A stretch of DNA of 64,000 nt from Hyphodiscus hymeniophilus (GCA_016508695.1 VNKQ01000004.1:2356001-2420000), one strand, 5' to 3'. Shown: positions 12,370 to 23,775, counted from the stretch's first letter. Translations and numbers: made by a program. Notes: generated from the letters alone by a model not told the origin.

Positions 12370-12564
12370 TTACGTCGCTTTGCAATCATGGCGTGTATCA
12401 GAATTATCTACGATCAGCTTCCCGATTCCCTTCCAGTCTGGACAATCCTCATAGTCGTAGCTTTTTCTCTTGTACTTGCAGGCCTCTTTGTGAGCTCCGC
12501 AGAATTCGACTTCTCTGTAGACGTATTGGCAATCTTTGCAGCGGGTTTCGGTGCGTTTGCACAT
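12370..12564 (-). CDS. Possible small Cys-rich protein (64 aa)
   Basis: From ATG 12564 to the TAA at 12370-12372 the frame encodes 64 residues with seven cysteines, including CKRTETRCKDC near the N-terminus and CGAHKEACKYK in the middle, plus many charged and aromatic residues. The Cys spacing looks like the small zinc-ribbon-like or Cys-rich hypothetical proteins common in Pezizomycotina, but I cannot name a family. There is no signal peptide on this frame. The opposite strand is also open here (12391-12585) and encodes a hydrophobic segment, so one of the two is probably chance. An upstream 5' exon is possible. Treat as a candidate only. Confidence 0.35.
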   Translation of the reverse strand: MCKRTETRCKDCQYVYREVEFCGAHKEACKYKRKSYDYEDCPDWKGIGKLIVDNSDTRHDCKAT

Positions 12565-13436
12565 GCTGGACCTGAGTTGCGTTGAAGGAGCTGTGAGGGG
12601 TTGCTTGACGAGTCGATTTGAGTTCGACTTGCGGCCTTTTCTCTGCCATGATTTTGTATTTTTAACATCAAAGCTTGGCAATTCCAAAACAGGAATCACA
12701 TTTACTGTTCGTGACTCGAGAGAGTCGGTGGGATTGTGAATCTCTTGCTAGACGGCGCTTTGATTCACTGCTATGGTAGCAAATATAGGACCTATGTTCT
12801 TGAAAGATGGCTGCTGTTATGGCGGTAATTCGTCTCACGTAACTTCATCCAAACCCGAGGACCTACGAGCAGCCATGCCAAAAGTAAAGTCGATCTAAAT
12901 GGCGAACATAATGACTCCGAACTCAAAGCCATGATTGAACAATTAACCGACGATGATTTGTTTCTCGACAAGAGAGAACATGCTGGGTGAATTACTATAT
13001 GAGAGTCTGGTGGCCGAATACCTCATTCTCGACTACTACACAACCTTATTATCCAAGCTTGATGGATCGTATGATTGCCATCATTTCGGTCATGAGCATA
13101 ATCACCGTCACGGGTCGATGCACAACTGTCCTCAAGGTCCATTTGGGTTGCCACATGGAAGACTCTGATACCGGAGAGATAGCTTGAATGGGAAATAGAC
13201 AACATCCGATCGCCTTGACCAAAAGCGAGCCGTGCCTTCAGTGGTTTAATGAAGACGTCCCACAGCTTTTGCTGCAGCATTAAGCCTTTGCCCAACGATG
13301 GCAAATTCGTTCTTCCGGCCCGAACATTGAGATTGTTGGTATGTGGGGCTTTTGAGTGTGCTCATGATTATCTCGAGCATCAACGGACACAGCAAGCGGG
13401 TTCGTTTTAAGCGCCGACGTGTGTGTCAACGGCATG
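12565..13436. other. Intergenic, no gene recognised
   Basis: About 870 nt between the small Cys-rich frame and the hydrolase stop. Several short frames overlap on both strands (for example 12953-13187) but none has a domain or codon pattern I trust. Confidence 0.4.
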
Positions 13437-14691
13437 CTAGCCGTGACACTCGACTTGCTCGCCGGATTTCTTGTGATAAGTAGTTTTGCCTGAGTTGCGA
13501 ATAGCTTCCACCACAGCATTACGTCCTCCTGGGCGCACTAAGATCTCGTTGTGCAGTGCGCTTCCTACGACCTGTCTTTCCACAGCGAGTCCGACGTCGA
13601 TGCATCGCCTTTCGAGCATGTCGCCATGTGAGCGTGGCACCAGCTCATCCCTTCCAGCTTCCAAAATCAGCACTTTTGGTACTCTGGCTCCTTTCGCTAT
13701 GATGTTATCTCCCAGCAGTCCCAAAGCTTTGGAACTATCGAGATGGTTCCGCAAGAACGGCCATAGATAGCGGTAAGGAAGCCACTTCTGTGGATAAAGA
13801 GTCTCAAGCATTGCTTTAATGCTGAGGAAAGGCGTTTCGAGAATCAAGGCTCTGATCCATAGGCCTTTTGATAATGGATCTTGCTGAGATGCCAGATTTG
13901 CAGCAACTCCGGCGCCAATACTCTGGCCCCAGATGATCACTTGGACCGGGCGATTCCGGCTGTGATGCTCATGATCAGATTTAATCCATCCAAGCGCTGC
14001 TTCAGCATCTCGGAAAATTCCTCTCTCAGAGGGCCGTCCTTTCGAGGTCCAATATCCACGATAGCTGCAGCATACCATGGTGTATCGAGTATGACGACCT
14101 TCCTGCGGTCCATCTCGAAGCATGCGCATAATTGGAGATAAGAAGGGAAGACGAGAAGGTAAGGAAGAGGCGTTACCTGCGAAATATGAGCTACTATACA
14201 ACATGCGAAAGACCAGTGAATTGACCCTGGAAATATAAAATGTATATTTGTTCTGCCTGCTGCGATCCTCCTGGGCCACAGTCGACACTGGCCAGACAAA
14301 GACTTATTTTCGTTTTATCTGTAGATCTGATGCTCTCCTGCTTCCATCCTATGCCTCCGCACTGGTTCTGATATTCTGCGATTGTCTCCCTCCGCGCGTT
14401 CGGTGGTAGACCTGGCATATAGATGATTTTGTTCTGGAAAAGGATCATCATACAACATTTCCATGTCCATAGCCCAATACCCAGCCCGAGAAAGACAACA
14501 GGAGGTACTAGCACAGTAGGAATGTCGAGAAATGTACGCCGCTGGCGGACATGATATCTAATCGCATGTCGAAGAAGCTGTGAGTTTGCTTGGTGTCGCA
14601 GATAGCAGGGCGTATTGATACATCCGAGCAAAGCGTGGAGCGGGCGACGCATTGAAAGTCCAATTGATGGTCCCCTAGAACTTACTATCAT
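13437..14691 (-). CDS. Bem46-like alpha/beta hydrolase, membrane-anchored
   Basis: Two exons (14691-14226 and 14176-13437) give about 401 residues. The 49-nt intron at 14177-14225 has a weak GTCAAT donor but joins IYILYFQG to NASSLPSRLP, which matches the Bem46/ABHD13 family. A transmembrane segment lies near residues 60-80 (VPPVVFLGLGIGLW). The catalytic triad is visible: nucleophile elbow WGQSIGAG (Ser241), Asp332 in GRDELVP, and His364 in SALHNEI. The motif SYRGYWTSKGRPSERG is also typical. Family members are membrane-bound serine hydrolases of the ER or cell periphery; in Neurospora BEM46 affects hyphal growth from ascospores. The start is uncertain: ATG 14691 is used, with ATG 14652 in the same frame as the alternative. 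The gene is divergent from sds22, sharing a promoter of about 210 nt. Confidence 0.82.
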
Positions 14692-14900
14692 AGGGTTTTT
14701 TGAATAACCATGTCTTTGATCGGAGTACAGAACGAAGACTGCTATTGCTATCTGCGGCGAACCTTCGTGTGTGATTTTGAAAATCTCGTGTCGCTGGCAC
14801 CTGCGCCGAGATGCCCCGCCACCAGAAGCGGCAGCAGCCAACTTCGAGAAAGACAATGAATGGGTTGACTTACCGTTCCACACAAACCCATGAACTCACC
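14692..14900. promoter_or_regulatory. Shared divergent promoter, hydrolase / sds22
   Basis: Only 209 nt separate the two divergent start codons, so both core promoters must lie here unless the hydrolase begins further in. No clear TATA box is seen. Confidence 0.45.
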
Positions 14901-16173
14901 ATGTCTTCCGAAAAGGAATCAACGCCTCCCCATATCTCAATCCAAAATGACGACGAAGAGGGTCACGGTAGTCCAAAATCGAATGGAACTCCGAAAAGCA
15001 GCAGTGGGTGGGATGGCAAGCTACGGATCGATAAGGAGAAGAAAGCAGAGCTCGTGAACCCTGAAGCTATCTCAGACCCTGAGTACTCGGATGAGGAGCA
15101 GGTGTTGCAAGGCCAGATCATCGAAGCGGATGAAGGTATACATCAGATCGCTCCCTCTTCTCTCCTCATTACGCAACGCCTTGTACTGGTTCGTAAGCAT
15201 AGAGCTAATCTTTCTCAACCCAGATCTCCTTGACGACTATGAGCCCGATACGGAAGAAATAGACTGTGTGCACGCGCGCGTCTCGTCGATCCCCTCCCTC
15301 CGTCTAGACCGGTTCAAAGCCGTCACACGCCTCTGCCTGCGCCAAAATACCATCACGGAAGTCGAAGGTCTGTCTGTTCTGGCCGCTACTCTACAAGACC
15401 TGGATCTCTACGACAATCTAATCGCGCACATCCGCGGACTCGAAGACCTTACCAAGCTTACAAGCCTCGACTTCTCTTTTAATAAGATCAAGCATATCAG
15501 GAAAGTCAACCATCTGGTGAACTTGACGGACATCTATTTTGTACAGAACAAGATCATGACGATAGAGAATCTTGGGGGGCTTACGAAGCTGCGGAACCTG
15601 GAGCTGGCAGCGAACAGGATCAGGGAGATTCAGAATGTGGAGTCGTTGACGGGACTTGAGGAATTATGGCTTGGGAAGAACAAGCTCACGCAGATAAAGG
15701 GACTCGATACGCTTCAGAACCTCAAAATCCTCAGTATTCAATCAAATCGAATCCGCGAAATCACTGGCCTTGACAAGCTGCCCCATCTCGAGGAGTTGTA
15801 TATCTCGCACAACGCTCTCACAAGCTTGAATGGCCTGGAGAAGGTGTTTGGGCTGCGAGTCCTGGATATCAGCAATAACCAGGTGGCGAGTATGGTGGGA
15901 CTAAAGCACCTAAAGGATCTGGAAGAGTTATGGGCAAGCTATAATAGCATTGGAGATTTTGCGGAAGTGGAGGAGCAGTTGAGTCATATGGAGAAGCTGA
16001 ATACGGTCTATTTCGAGGGAAATCCATTGCAGCTGAGAGGGCCAGCTCTGTATAGGAACAAGATTCGGTTGATGCTTCCGCAGGTCAAACAAATCGATGC
16101 CAGTGAGTTTCCCGCCCCTTGCATTCTTTTGTGATGCTGATGGGAATTTGCAGCCTTTGTAAGGGTCTCGTAA
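14901..16173 (+). CDS. sds22: Protein phosphatase 1 regulatory subunit Sds22
   Basis: Three exons (14901-15135, 15224-16102, 16154-16173) encode 377 residues. The first intron (15136-15223) joins the acidic N-terminal region to LLDDYEPDTEEIDCVHARV; the second (16103-16153) leaves a tiny last exon that completes the family's C-terminal end, QIDATFVRVS. From about residue 100 to 340 the protein is a run of about eleven 22-residue SDS22-type leucine-rich repeats (LxxLxLxxNxIxxIxGL), followed by an LRR cap region with YFEGNPL. Sds22 binds PP1 catalytic subunits in the nucleus and helps PP1 biogenesis, mitotic exit and chromosome segregation. The length and repeat number match fungal orthologues, so the assignment is firm. 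The N-terminal 80 residues are acidic and probably disordered. Confidence 0.96.
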
Positions 16174-16432
16174 GTCAATCCTGCATTTGTGGTGCATAAC
16201 ATTGTCAAGGGAGCATGAACGAAATGTACATAGCATGGCAACGGAGTTGGGATGGAGCATTAGGAGTCTATCTTCGAGATAGCTGCGCATGGACTAGCTA
16301 CATATCACAATGCATTCAATCATTCATTCTGGTTGTTACAGCATCGATTCTGCCCGTAAAGTTGCGATTTTGAGGTATCAATTTGCTACAGTGTATGGAT
16401 ATTTGGAGATCCGACACCTTCTTTCTCCATGC

Positions 16433-17501
16433 TTAAGCAAAGATGTGCAGAGTTCCGAGGTACTGCGTATTCGTTAATAGAGATCTCAAGTTTGGTGGGG
16501 GTAGTCCTTACGTCTGTGGGGTTATTGAATCTAAGACCACGATCTAGAGCACTGATGGAATCTAACTCGCTCTTATCCAGATCGAACTGAGTAACCTCCA
16601 AATTCTGCTGAAGGCGTTGCTGGTTATTGCTTTTGGGAATAACAGCCAGACCTCTCTGAGTAGCCCATCTCAAGAGAACCTGCGCCGGGGTCTTGCTGTG
16701 TTTCTCGGAAATGGCTGTAACAGCGGGGTGCTCAAATAGAAGAGGTGTGTCCTTAGCCTTCTGCCAGTCAAGCTCAAGGAACGATTGAGGACCAAAAGAC
16801 GAATACGCCGTGACAGCAATACCCTCGCTTTCTGCGAGCTTGAGAAGGGTCGGCTGGACGAGGTATGGGTGGTGCTCGATTTGGAGTGTAGCTGGACGGA
16901 CCTTGGCATATCGAAGCAAATCCAGAATCAGAGATCCCTGGAAGTTCGAGATACCAATCGACTTCGCATAACCCTTGGATACCAAACCTTCCATCGCAGT
17001 CCATGTCTCCTGGATCGTAGCATTGCTCAGCTGCACATCATTCTTCCCATCGAAAGCCCAGCCAGGAGGATATCGGACGGAGGGCTCGACGTATTTGAGC
17101 GCGACGGGGAAGTGTACGATGAAGTTATCGAAGTAATCAATGCCCCAGTCTGCGAGCTGTTTCTTGCAGATTGGCTCTACTTGATCGCCATCGTGGAAGG
17201 AGTTCCAGAGTTTGCTGACGATGAAGAGATCTGAGCGTTTGACTAGGCCGTCTTTGATTGCTCGTGCGACTCCTTCGCCAGCTTCTTTCTCGTTACCATA
17301 ATCTGGATAAAACTGCTATCAGCTTTGAGGGTAGGCTTTGAAGTCTCAGGAATTACCGCAGGCTCCATCGAACAACCGATATCCTGACTTGATCGCATTG
17401 TATACAGTGTCCGCACAAGTCGCGTTGTCGACCTTCCAGAGACCAAAGCCAACTTGTGGCATAGCATGGCCACTGTTGAGCTTGATCGTAGGTGGAGCCA
17501 T
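16433..17501 (-). CDS. xyl1: NAD(P)H-dependent D-xylose reductase (aldo-keto reductase)
   Basis: Three exons (17501-17357, 17302-16512, 16462-16433) encode 321 residues. Both introns (17303-17356 and 16463-16511) are needed: the first restores LFDGACDYGNEKEAGEG and the second gives the family's C-terminal end, YLGTLHIFA, in place of a meaningless tail. The aldo-keto reductase tetrad is in its expected places: Asp45, Tyr50, Lys79 (IVSKLW) and His112 (FIVHFPVAL). GISNFQG and the cofactor loop IPKSNNQQRL, typical of NADPH-preferring enzymes, are present. The enzyme reduces xylose to xylitol, the first step of fungal pentose catabolism, and often also reduces arabinose. It is cytosolic. A perfect GGCTAAA (XlnR-type) site lies 570 nt upstream on the coding strand. 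Confidence 0.95.
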
Positions 17502-18457
17502 AGCTTGAGATCTGTAGAATCTAGAAAGTAGACTCGTAGATAGAAGGGATCGGTTTGATCGAGAAATACTCGCTATCGGGGAAGATGTGAGGTGCTTGAG
17601 ACGCTGGCAGAGAAGAGTGTAGAACAGATCTGAGACGTTTGGTCGGTAATGGACTTCAAAGCCGATGATTCGAGAACTCTTACTTTGAGATGTAACTGAG
17701 CGGAAAGATGCAGAAAGACCTTAAGAGAAGAGACAAAAAAGTGAGCGGAAGAAAGGGGTTAAGTATTCTCATAGAAAAGAAAAGTCCACCTAGCTCCTAT
17801 GAAGCAACCCACCTGGTGCTTCACCCCGCCGCCAAAAGGCCCAATCTAGCAAACAATCTAGCAAACCATACGATTAGCTCGCGCGACAGTCTCCATCGGT
17901 ATCCAGCAATTAGTTCTGCTGCTGGATACGCCAGGCGAGTAGACGACGCTTCCATTGAGCCATGATGCGATGGATAAATGAAGATGCTGGTATATGTAGT
18001 CACGAATATCCAGATTGTCGCGTTGGGAGTCGAATTGTGGCGCTTTTGTGGAGTTGTTGGATAATTCCTTTTTAGCCTGATTTCCGTGGATAAAAGTTGA
18101 AGACCTTAGCGTGCGACCTTGGGGGAGCCAACAATCACCAACTCCTTCCCTTATGATCGCATATTGCTATTCAATTCAAATATGCCGAGTATATCCCAGT
18201 CATATGCCAATCTCCAAGAGAATCTTTGCGTTGGCGAAGATGTGGTGAACGCATTGCACGATGAGGCGCAGCATTCACGGAGTTCTTGCTCAACTTGCTT
18301 CCCATCGCACAATCTCGATCTTGATAATGCCTCTAGTGGGGATTGACAAAGATGGTTTATAGCGGATTTCGACTCAATTATATGTGCATTTCTAACATCG
18401 TCAACACAATATCAAGGCAGCTCTAGTGAGCCGCTGAGACAGAATACAGTACGAGTA
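17502..18457. other. Xylose reductase upstream region
   Basis: About 950 nt of non-coding sequence. The part next to 17502 is the xylose reductase promoter. It contains a short direct repeat of AATCTAGCAAAC at about 17843-17866 and one GGCTAAA motif. Short frames at 17708-17965 and 18119-18346 have no domain. Confidence 0.45.
18071..18077 (-). promoter_or_regulatory. XlnR/Xyr1-like motif GGCTAAA
   Basis: The minus strand reads GGCTAAA here, the consensus bound by the xylanolytic regulator XlnR/Xyr1, 570 nt upstream of the xylose reductase start, a known target in Aspergillus. A 7-mer is expected by chance about once per 8 kb of double-stranded DNA, so the site is only suggestive. Confidence 0.3.
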
Positions 18458-19235
18458 TCAACCAGTGCCTCCCGCCTCATACTTCTTCTTCCAATCCGTC
18501 TTGAAACGCAACAGCATGCGGACCTTGGATCCGAGACCAGCATTCGATTTTGACTTTTCCGTCTCGTACAACTCAATACCCATCTTTTCGTCTTTCATTG
18601 CTCCCAGGAATACGTGCGTGGCGGCTTTGGCCCAGACGACCGTCGATTTTCAAGTGGAAGTTTTCCAATCGTCTCATAGACAGAAACGCCAGGTTGATAG
18701 CTTTAGCATCCCAGCTTGGCACAATACATGTTGCTGTAAGCTCATTATAAGTCCAGGTGATGTATGGTCGATAATAACAATCCTTCGATTCGCTTCCGAT
18801 CTGCTCTACCCCAAGAAACAACCGTGCCAGTTTGCAAGCTACTCGTTCGGCATTTCGTAGGCTGATTTCGGCCTTGGTATGAGTCAGATACGAAGGTCCG
18901 TATGGGCTCCTTGCGATCTGTATCCTCCTGATACTTGCCAGATGTCGGGTGGGGATATTGAGAACGAAGTTTTCAAATGCGACAACATCAGCCTCAAAAT
19001 GACCGGGTCTGATCGCGATAACGAAGGTATTGATTGAGTAAAAGATCGGCGCTGCTTCCTGGTAGATCTGTCTATTGACGCGCAGGATTCCCGGGAGAAT
19101 GGGATGCGTTGGTCCTCGTTGTTGCGAGCACTCTGGGGGAACCGACTCGATTCGGAGGGGTTTTCGTGCGAATAGAACGAAGGCATACAATCTGTTACGG
19201 ATCTCCGCTGGTAAAGTGAATATGGTTGTCAACAT
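18458..19235 (-). CDS. 2EXR/F-box-like protein, probable frameshift
   Basis: From ATG 19235 the frame opens with the 2EXR signature, FTLPAEIRNRLYAF, followed by LPGILRVNRQIYQEAAPIFYS and NTFVI, a family expanded in Pezizomycotina with no defined biochemical role. This frame stops early, at 18573, with an unlikely tail. From about 18640 a second frame, shifted by one base, runs to a TGA at 18458 and reads VVWAKAATHVFLGAMKD and then EKMGIELYETEKS, which looks like the true C-terminus. No GT-AG pair of normal intron size can bridge the two frames. A one-base insertion or deletion near 18640 is the simplest reading, either a real mutation (making this a pseudogene) or an assembly error. The N-terminal part is firm; the C-terminal link is inferred. 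Confidence 0.7.
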
Positions 19236-19779
19236 TATGAGGCTTTACTGTGACCGACCTGGTAGGTTTATAGTTCTGGGAGATTATTGAGGGTTAATAA
19301 GTCAAGCACTAGACATCTCTTGATTTGCCGCTACTGTCATCTGCTTGCCACTTTCTCCGGATCTCGATAGCGATAGCGGTAGCGGAATGTCTGTCTTTAC
19401 ATTTACCATTATTCTGGTCGAATATCTGTCTTAGTGCCATTCGTTTTTACAGTAGTAGGTTCAGTAGTTTATCGTCTTGCCTTGGTAAACGTTCGGCTGC
19501 CGGTATTTATTTATTTCTGCCTCCACATAATGTGGGTTGCGGTCCTGTGTTTCAAGTCATTTAATTGACTACGATACAAGGAGTTATTATTTATTTGCTA
19601 CTGCTGGACTATTTGAGAGATTTCATTATGCCCATAGAAATGTGTTATAAAGTCGGATATATACATCGGCTGTGCACTTACAAATTTTCGAAGGAGAGGG
19701 CCTGGTCTTTCCATGCTATAGAAGCAGGTCTGGAGCCACCAATTAATATCCTCCAAAGTCCAGGTATTTCTCTTCCAGA
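19236..19779. other. Intergenic, no gene recognised
   Basis: About 540 AT-rich nt between the start of the 2EXR gene and the stop of the monooxygenase gene. It should hold the 2EXR promoter and the monooxygenase 3' UTR. No coding frame with a domain is seen. Confidence 0.45.
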
Positions 19780-21634
19780 TCATTTCACGATCTTCTCTAA
19801 CTGCCACCTCGTTCTGTATTCTTCTACTAAGCCTCTATAGTCCTTCCCGAAGTACGGATAGAACCATTCTTTAAACCAAATTCTCAATCCAAAAAGCCCC
19901 TTCTTGCCCTTCTGCTCCGCGGCAAACCTCTTCCGGTCACTCCTCAGACCCAAATCCTCGACCAGGAGATCAGTGAAGCCCTGAATCTCAGCGCTGCCAT
20001 CCAAATACGGCGCAGCGTTGTCTCGGAATCTCAAAACACCCCAACCATCGACCAAGCTGACGCTCTCCTCCATCTCGTTGATATCTCGCAGGATCGCAGC
20101 CGTGGATGGAGCGAACGGCAGGTTCTCGAGATACGCAACGCCCCAAAGACTTGAAACTTCTGCGTAGATTGGGATCGCGGTATTGATCAAACACCCCAAA
20201 ACGATGAGAGAGCGATCACCCTTCACCGTGAGGTTGGGAGGTGCGATGTACCGGAAGAGCCGCAATGGAGTCAAGGTGGCGGGTTTCCAGCGTGCCTTGT
20301 CGTACTCGACGACCTCTGGGGGAGGGTTTGCGAGGACTGGGAAGCTTGCCCGAAGCTGTTCCTCTGATTTTTTGTCGAGCTTGCTCCAGTGCTTGGCTTG
20401 ATCGGCTGTCTGTTTCAATAGGTCATACTGAAGGCCAAGATCGGAGAGGCTTGGAGAGGAAAACATGGAGGTTTGATTCGCTTTCCAACCCGTGGCAAAG
20501 ACAGCGGCATCACAAGGAAGTACTTCGCCATCTGAAAGGGTCATGCTTTTTCCTGAGAAGCCTGATATGGATGCGCGGTGGACGTGGATTAGTTTCCCTT
20601 CAGCGACCAGATCGAAGAAGGTGCTGTTATCATGGACGACCGAGAGGCCTGCGTTATTCCAGAAAAGCCTGTCCGATATCAGATGAGGATAGAAACTCGA
20701 GGATTCAGACTTACTGTTTCATATCGGGGGCTATCTTCATTGTGTTCTCATTTCGTGTATACAAGCTCATTGCTGACTCGTCCAGTTTTGACATCAAAAA
20801 CTTGAAGACGCGATTCCCGAGCCAGCTCTTGCCGGAGTGCAAGAACCTATACCAGAATCCACTTGTAGCCAAAATATTTGGCATGGGGATCGCAGAAGCC
20901 CGCATTGCCTTGATAGCCCCAGCATGATAGCCGTGAGTTCGAGCTTCGAAAAGCACGCCGGGGCCGTAGCCTTCTTTTCTGATAACCCAGTCCACCTCTT
21001 TGCCTGCGAGAGCGCACAGATTGACGACATCGACTGCCGACTTGTTCCCTCCGACAACAGTCACTCGTTTGATGTTGTTTGATGTGAGTAGTTCATGTTT
21101 GGTCCCTACTTCTTTGGAATGCATGACGGGTCCTTCGAAAGAGGACCAATCGATACCATGAGGGAAGCTTGGAGTGGAGCTCGTTCCTGTTGCAACAATC
21201 AACTTATCGCAAGTCAAAACCTCTCTCCTTCCATTCCTTTCATCAGCATCTCCAACCTCCAACTTCCATTGCCCCTCCGCAAGCTTCTCAATACCAGAAA
21301 CGCTCGTATCCAGCCTTAATCTCTTCCTCAGGTCAAACTTGTCTACATACGCTTCCAGGTACTCGTGGACTTTCTCGGCTGGGAGGTCCTCCCACTTATC
21401 AATTCCCAAGACCTCGGCCATCGAAAAGTCAGAATAGTCGAAGATCGCAGCACAGCTATCGGCTATCAAGCTGGGGTAGATACGGGAAGCACTCCATACG
21501 CCACCGACAGTTGAGTCGCTATCGATTATTGTAAGAGAGACATATGGGAAGAGTTGTAGGTAGGTCTTTGCAGCTGCTAAGCCTGTCCATCCTGCGCCTA
21601 CTACAATCACACGAGAAGAGGTGGGAGCGCTCAT
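19780..21634 (-). CDS. FAD-dependent monooxygenase (FMO/BVMO-like)
   Basis: Two exons (21634-20715 and 20668-19780), joined across a 46-nt intron at 20669-20714, encode 602 residues. The N-terminus carries the FAD Rossmann motif VIVVGAGWTGLAAA (residues 8-21), then STVGGVWS and a VATGTSSTPSFP stretch. A second dinucleotide-binding motif, VTVVGGNKSAVDVVN (about residue 195), should hold NADPH. AAVFATGWKAN near residue 360 is the FATG-type motif of N-hydroxylating and flavin monooxygenases. The C-terminus (about 540-600) is amphipathic with many aromatic residues and may touch membranes. The enzyme would use NADPH and O2 to oxygenate a small molecule; the substrate is unknown, and no biosynthetic cluster surrounds it. 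The family is large and includes genes for secondary metabolism and detoxification. Confidence 0.9.
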
Positions 21635-22677
21635 TTGACTTTGTTGCGGAAACGATGGAAAATTGGCGTAGAATGAAAGGAAAATATGGACAGTTGTTTA
21701 TGTTTAATTGAGAATTGAAGGAAATTGGGACAGGAAATGAAATGAGAGTATGGACAGTTGTCTTCATTCATTCGAGAAGTGCAAGAAATCGAATAAGCAG
21801 AATACGATGCTTTCGTTTTGGGGTGCAAGTGCTGACCAGGCGTCAGCAGGTTGCAGATACATACTGGATCGGAAACCCTGCTCCCGTTTCGGGAGCCATC
21901 GGTAGTCAAAAAGTGCTGACCTTACAGTACCGTACTAACTTGTGGCTGATGGACCCCTGTTGGCGAGTAATTTGGCATGGCAATCGGTTTGCTGGCAACC
22001 TTGAGCATGGCTAGGTGTTGTAGCTCTAGGCTGTCGTCGGTACCTGCATTACAGTGTTATGGCTCGTAGTATGTATCGAAGCAGCTCTCTTTTAGGGACA
22101 GAAGCCCGTAGCCATTGGTGGGTTACAGCTCATAGCGCCACTATGCCCAGGGTTAAGTTCCGACAAGTTCCAGAACTTTTGGAGCACTAGGAGCACTAGG
22201 AGTAATACTCGATCGACGCAGATTTTGTTTGATACGATTGGAGTCTCTCATAACCTTTGAACCATTGAGATCAATCAAACACGGAGCACAGCTTCGTGAA
22301 ATATATATCCCATGCAGAACCTCAGATACTTACTAAGTGGAAAATTTGGGGTTTTTGGAATGCTTTGCACTTGTGAGCGAGCAATTCAAATTCTCCATCA
22401 TGCATTTAAATGTTGAGCATGTTAAATCCGTACAGGTTGGTCTGCATGCACGTGATTTGTATGAACTTGGGGGACTAGGTAGGTAAGGTACTTAAATGTG
22501 CAGGTATGCAGTATGTAGTATTGTTCTACCTGGCAGGCTGGAACCCAACCCGGTGCATAATTAAGTATTATCCCGGTGGAATTGGGGGGTTCGGTTACTT
22601 AATGATGTCTCGTGTATATCGACAAGTGGTCAGCCGCGAGGGAAAAGGAAAATAGACGAGCCGTGGTTTTCTTTTCT

Positions 22678-22684
22678 GGCTAAT
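22678..22684 (+). promoter_or_regulatory. GGCTAA core motif upstream of GH131 gene
   Basis: GGCTAAT lies 145 nt upstream of the GH131 start. It matches the GGCTAA core recognised by XlnR/Xyr1-type activators of plant cell wall enzymes. It is short enough to occur by chance. Confidence 0.25.
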
Positions 22685-22742
22685 ATCAAACCTTGCCGTC
22701 GATATATGGGAAAATGCGTACGCCGAAGCTACAAAACAAGGG

Positions 22743-22749
22743 TATAAAA
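22743..22749 (+). promoter_or_regulatory. TATA box of the GH131 gene
   Basis: TATAAAA lies about 80 nt upstream of ATG 22829, a normal distance in an ascomycete promoter, and fits a strongly inducible secreted-enzyme gene. Confidence 0.5.
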
Positions 22750-22828
22750 GTGATGGCTACTCCGCTCTTCGTTGATTGTATTCCTGAGCCGGATCCCCAT
22801 ACGGTTTCTCGTTGAACGGCAAGATACA

Positions 22829-23775
22829 ATGGCGAAATTCAAATATACTGTTCTGGCATCAGTCTGGATTGCACTTGCAGCAGCCATTCCAAGCCTTGAC
22901 TTGGCCAGAAAATGTCCCGTTACAATGGAAGGTCGAGTCGCTCGTGGTATGAAACTGTCCACGTTCGATACGACCTCGTCGCCCTTCGACCCCAACTTTT
23001 CCAAGGGCGAAAACTTGACCTGGTCTCAAATTATCGAATTCCCTCATGTGCTACCCTCCAAATTCGACATAACAGCATACAAGGCAATCGAAGTAACCAT
23101 CGATGAGCGTTCTATCTTCATCCCAGGCGGCGGGGCGCCCCAGATCGGATTCCGCCGAGCCGGTCTGCTCTTGGGCAATGGTACTGATGCCACCGTCGTA
23201 GGAGTGAAGACGTTCCACTGGAGCGTGAAGCAGGATCTGAGGGCTCGAATGAATCTCACGCACGAGTATATGAATGTTTGGCATGAGACGAATGATTACT
23301 CCGCGAATCAATTCTCGTTCAATACAGGCATACTACTTGAACAAGATCATCCCACGGACTCGAACGCCACGACCACTGGGTTGGACAAGAGGTTGTGGAA
23401 GTTCTTGGATAGGGGTAACGATGTTATCTGGACTACTTGGATTGATTGGGACAACTGGCAGAACTTTGCTGTGACCGTTGATTATGTGAAGAAGTGAGTC
23501 CAAGGGATACTAAGACAAGAAAGGGTAGAGCTAATGAAAGTTGCAGCACCCTTCAGATATTCTATTCTGTGGGTTACGAGACACTAAAAGCCGTCACTAA
23601 ACAGATACCAAATGACAACAGTGGTGGAGGACAGTTTCAAATTGGTATTCTTAAGAAGCCCACAGAGACCGTAAGTGTGGTCAACGATGGATATCAAGAA
23701 AGCCACATCCATGAGGGTCAGATATATGGTGGGATCTTCATTGAAGACAGTAGTAAAGGTTGTGTATCACAATAG
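22829..23775 (+). CDS. Secreted GH131 beta-glucanase
   Basis: Two exons (22829-23493 and 23547-23775) encode 297 residues; the 53-nt intron at 23494-23546 joins VDYVKN to TLQIFYS. A signal peptide covers about residues 1-19 (TVLASVWIALAAAIP). The mature protein starts near the conserved CPVTMEGRV and shows the GH131 blocks in order: STFDTTSSPFDPNFSKG, NLTWSQIIEFP, RSIFIPGG, QIGFRRAGLL, TFHWSVKQD, HEYMNVWHE, GGGQFQIGILKKPT and EGQIYGGIFIEDSSKGC. These cover the whole catalytic domain with no added cellulose-binding module. GH131 enzymes have beta-1,3/1,6- and beta-1,4-glucanase activity and act outside the cell on plant or fungal wall glucans. Several N-x-S/T sites suggest N-glycosylation. Family membership is firm; the exact linkage specificity is not readable. 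Confidence 0.93.

Larger units (their letters stand above)
21635..22828. other. Divergent intergenic region, monooxygenase / GH131
   Basis: About 1.2 kb between divergent start codons, so it contains both promoters. Near 21680-21760 there are imperfect direct repeats of a TATGGACAGTTGT-like element, about 75 nt apart. At 22678-22684 there is a GGCTAAT motif and at 22743 a TATAAAA box. No gene is seen. Confidence 0.5.
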
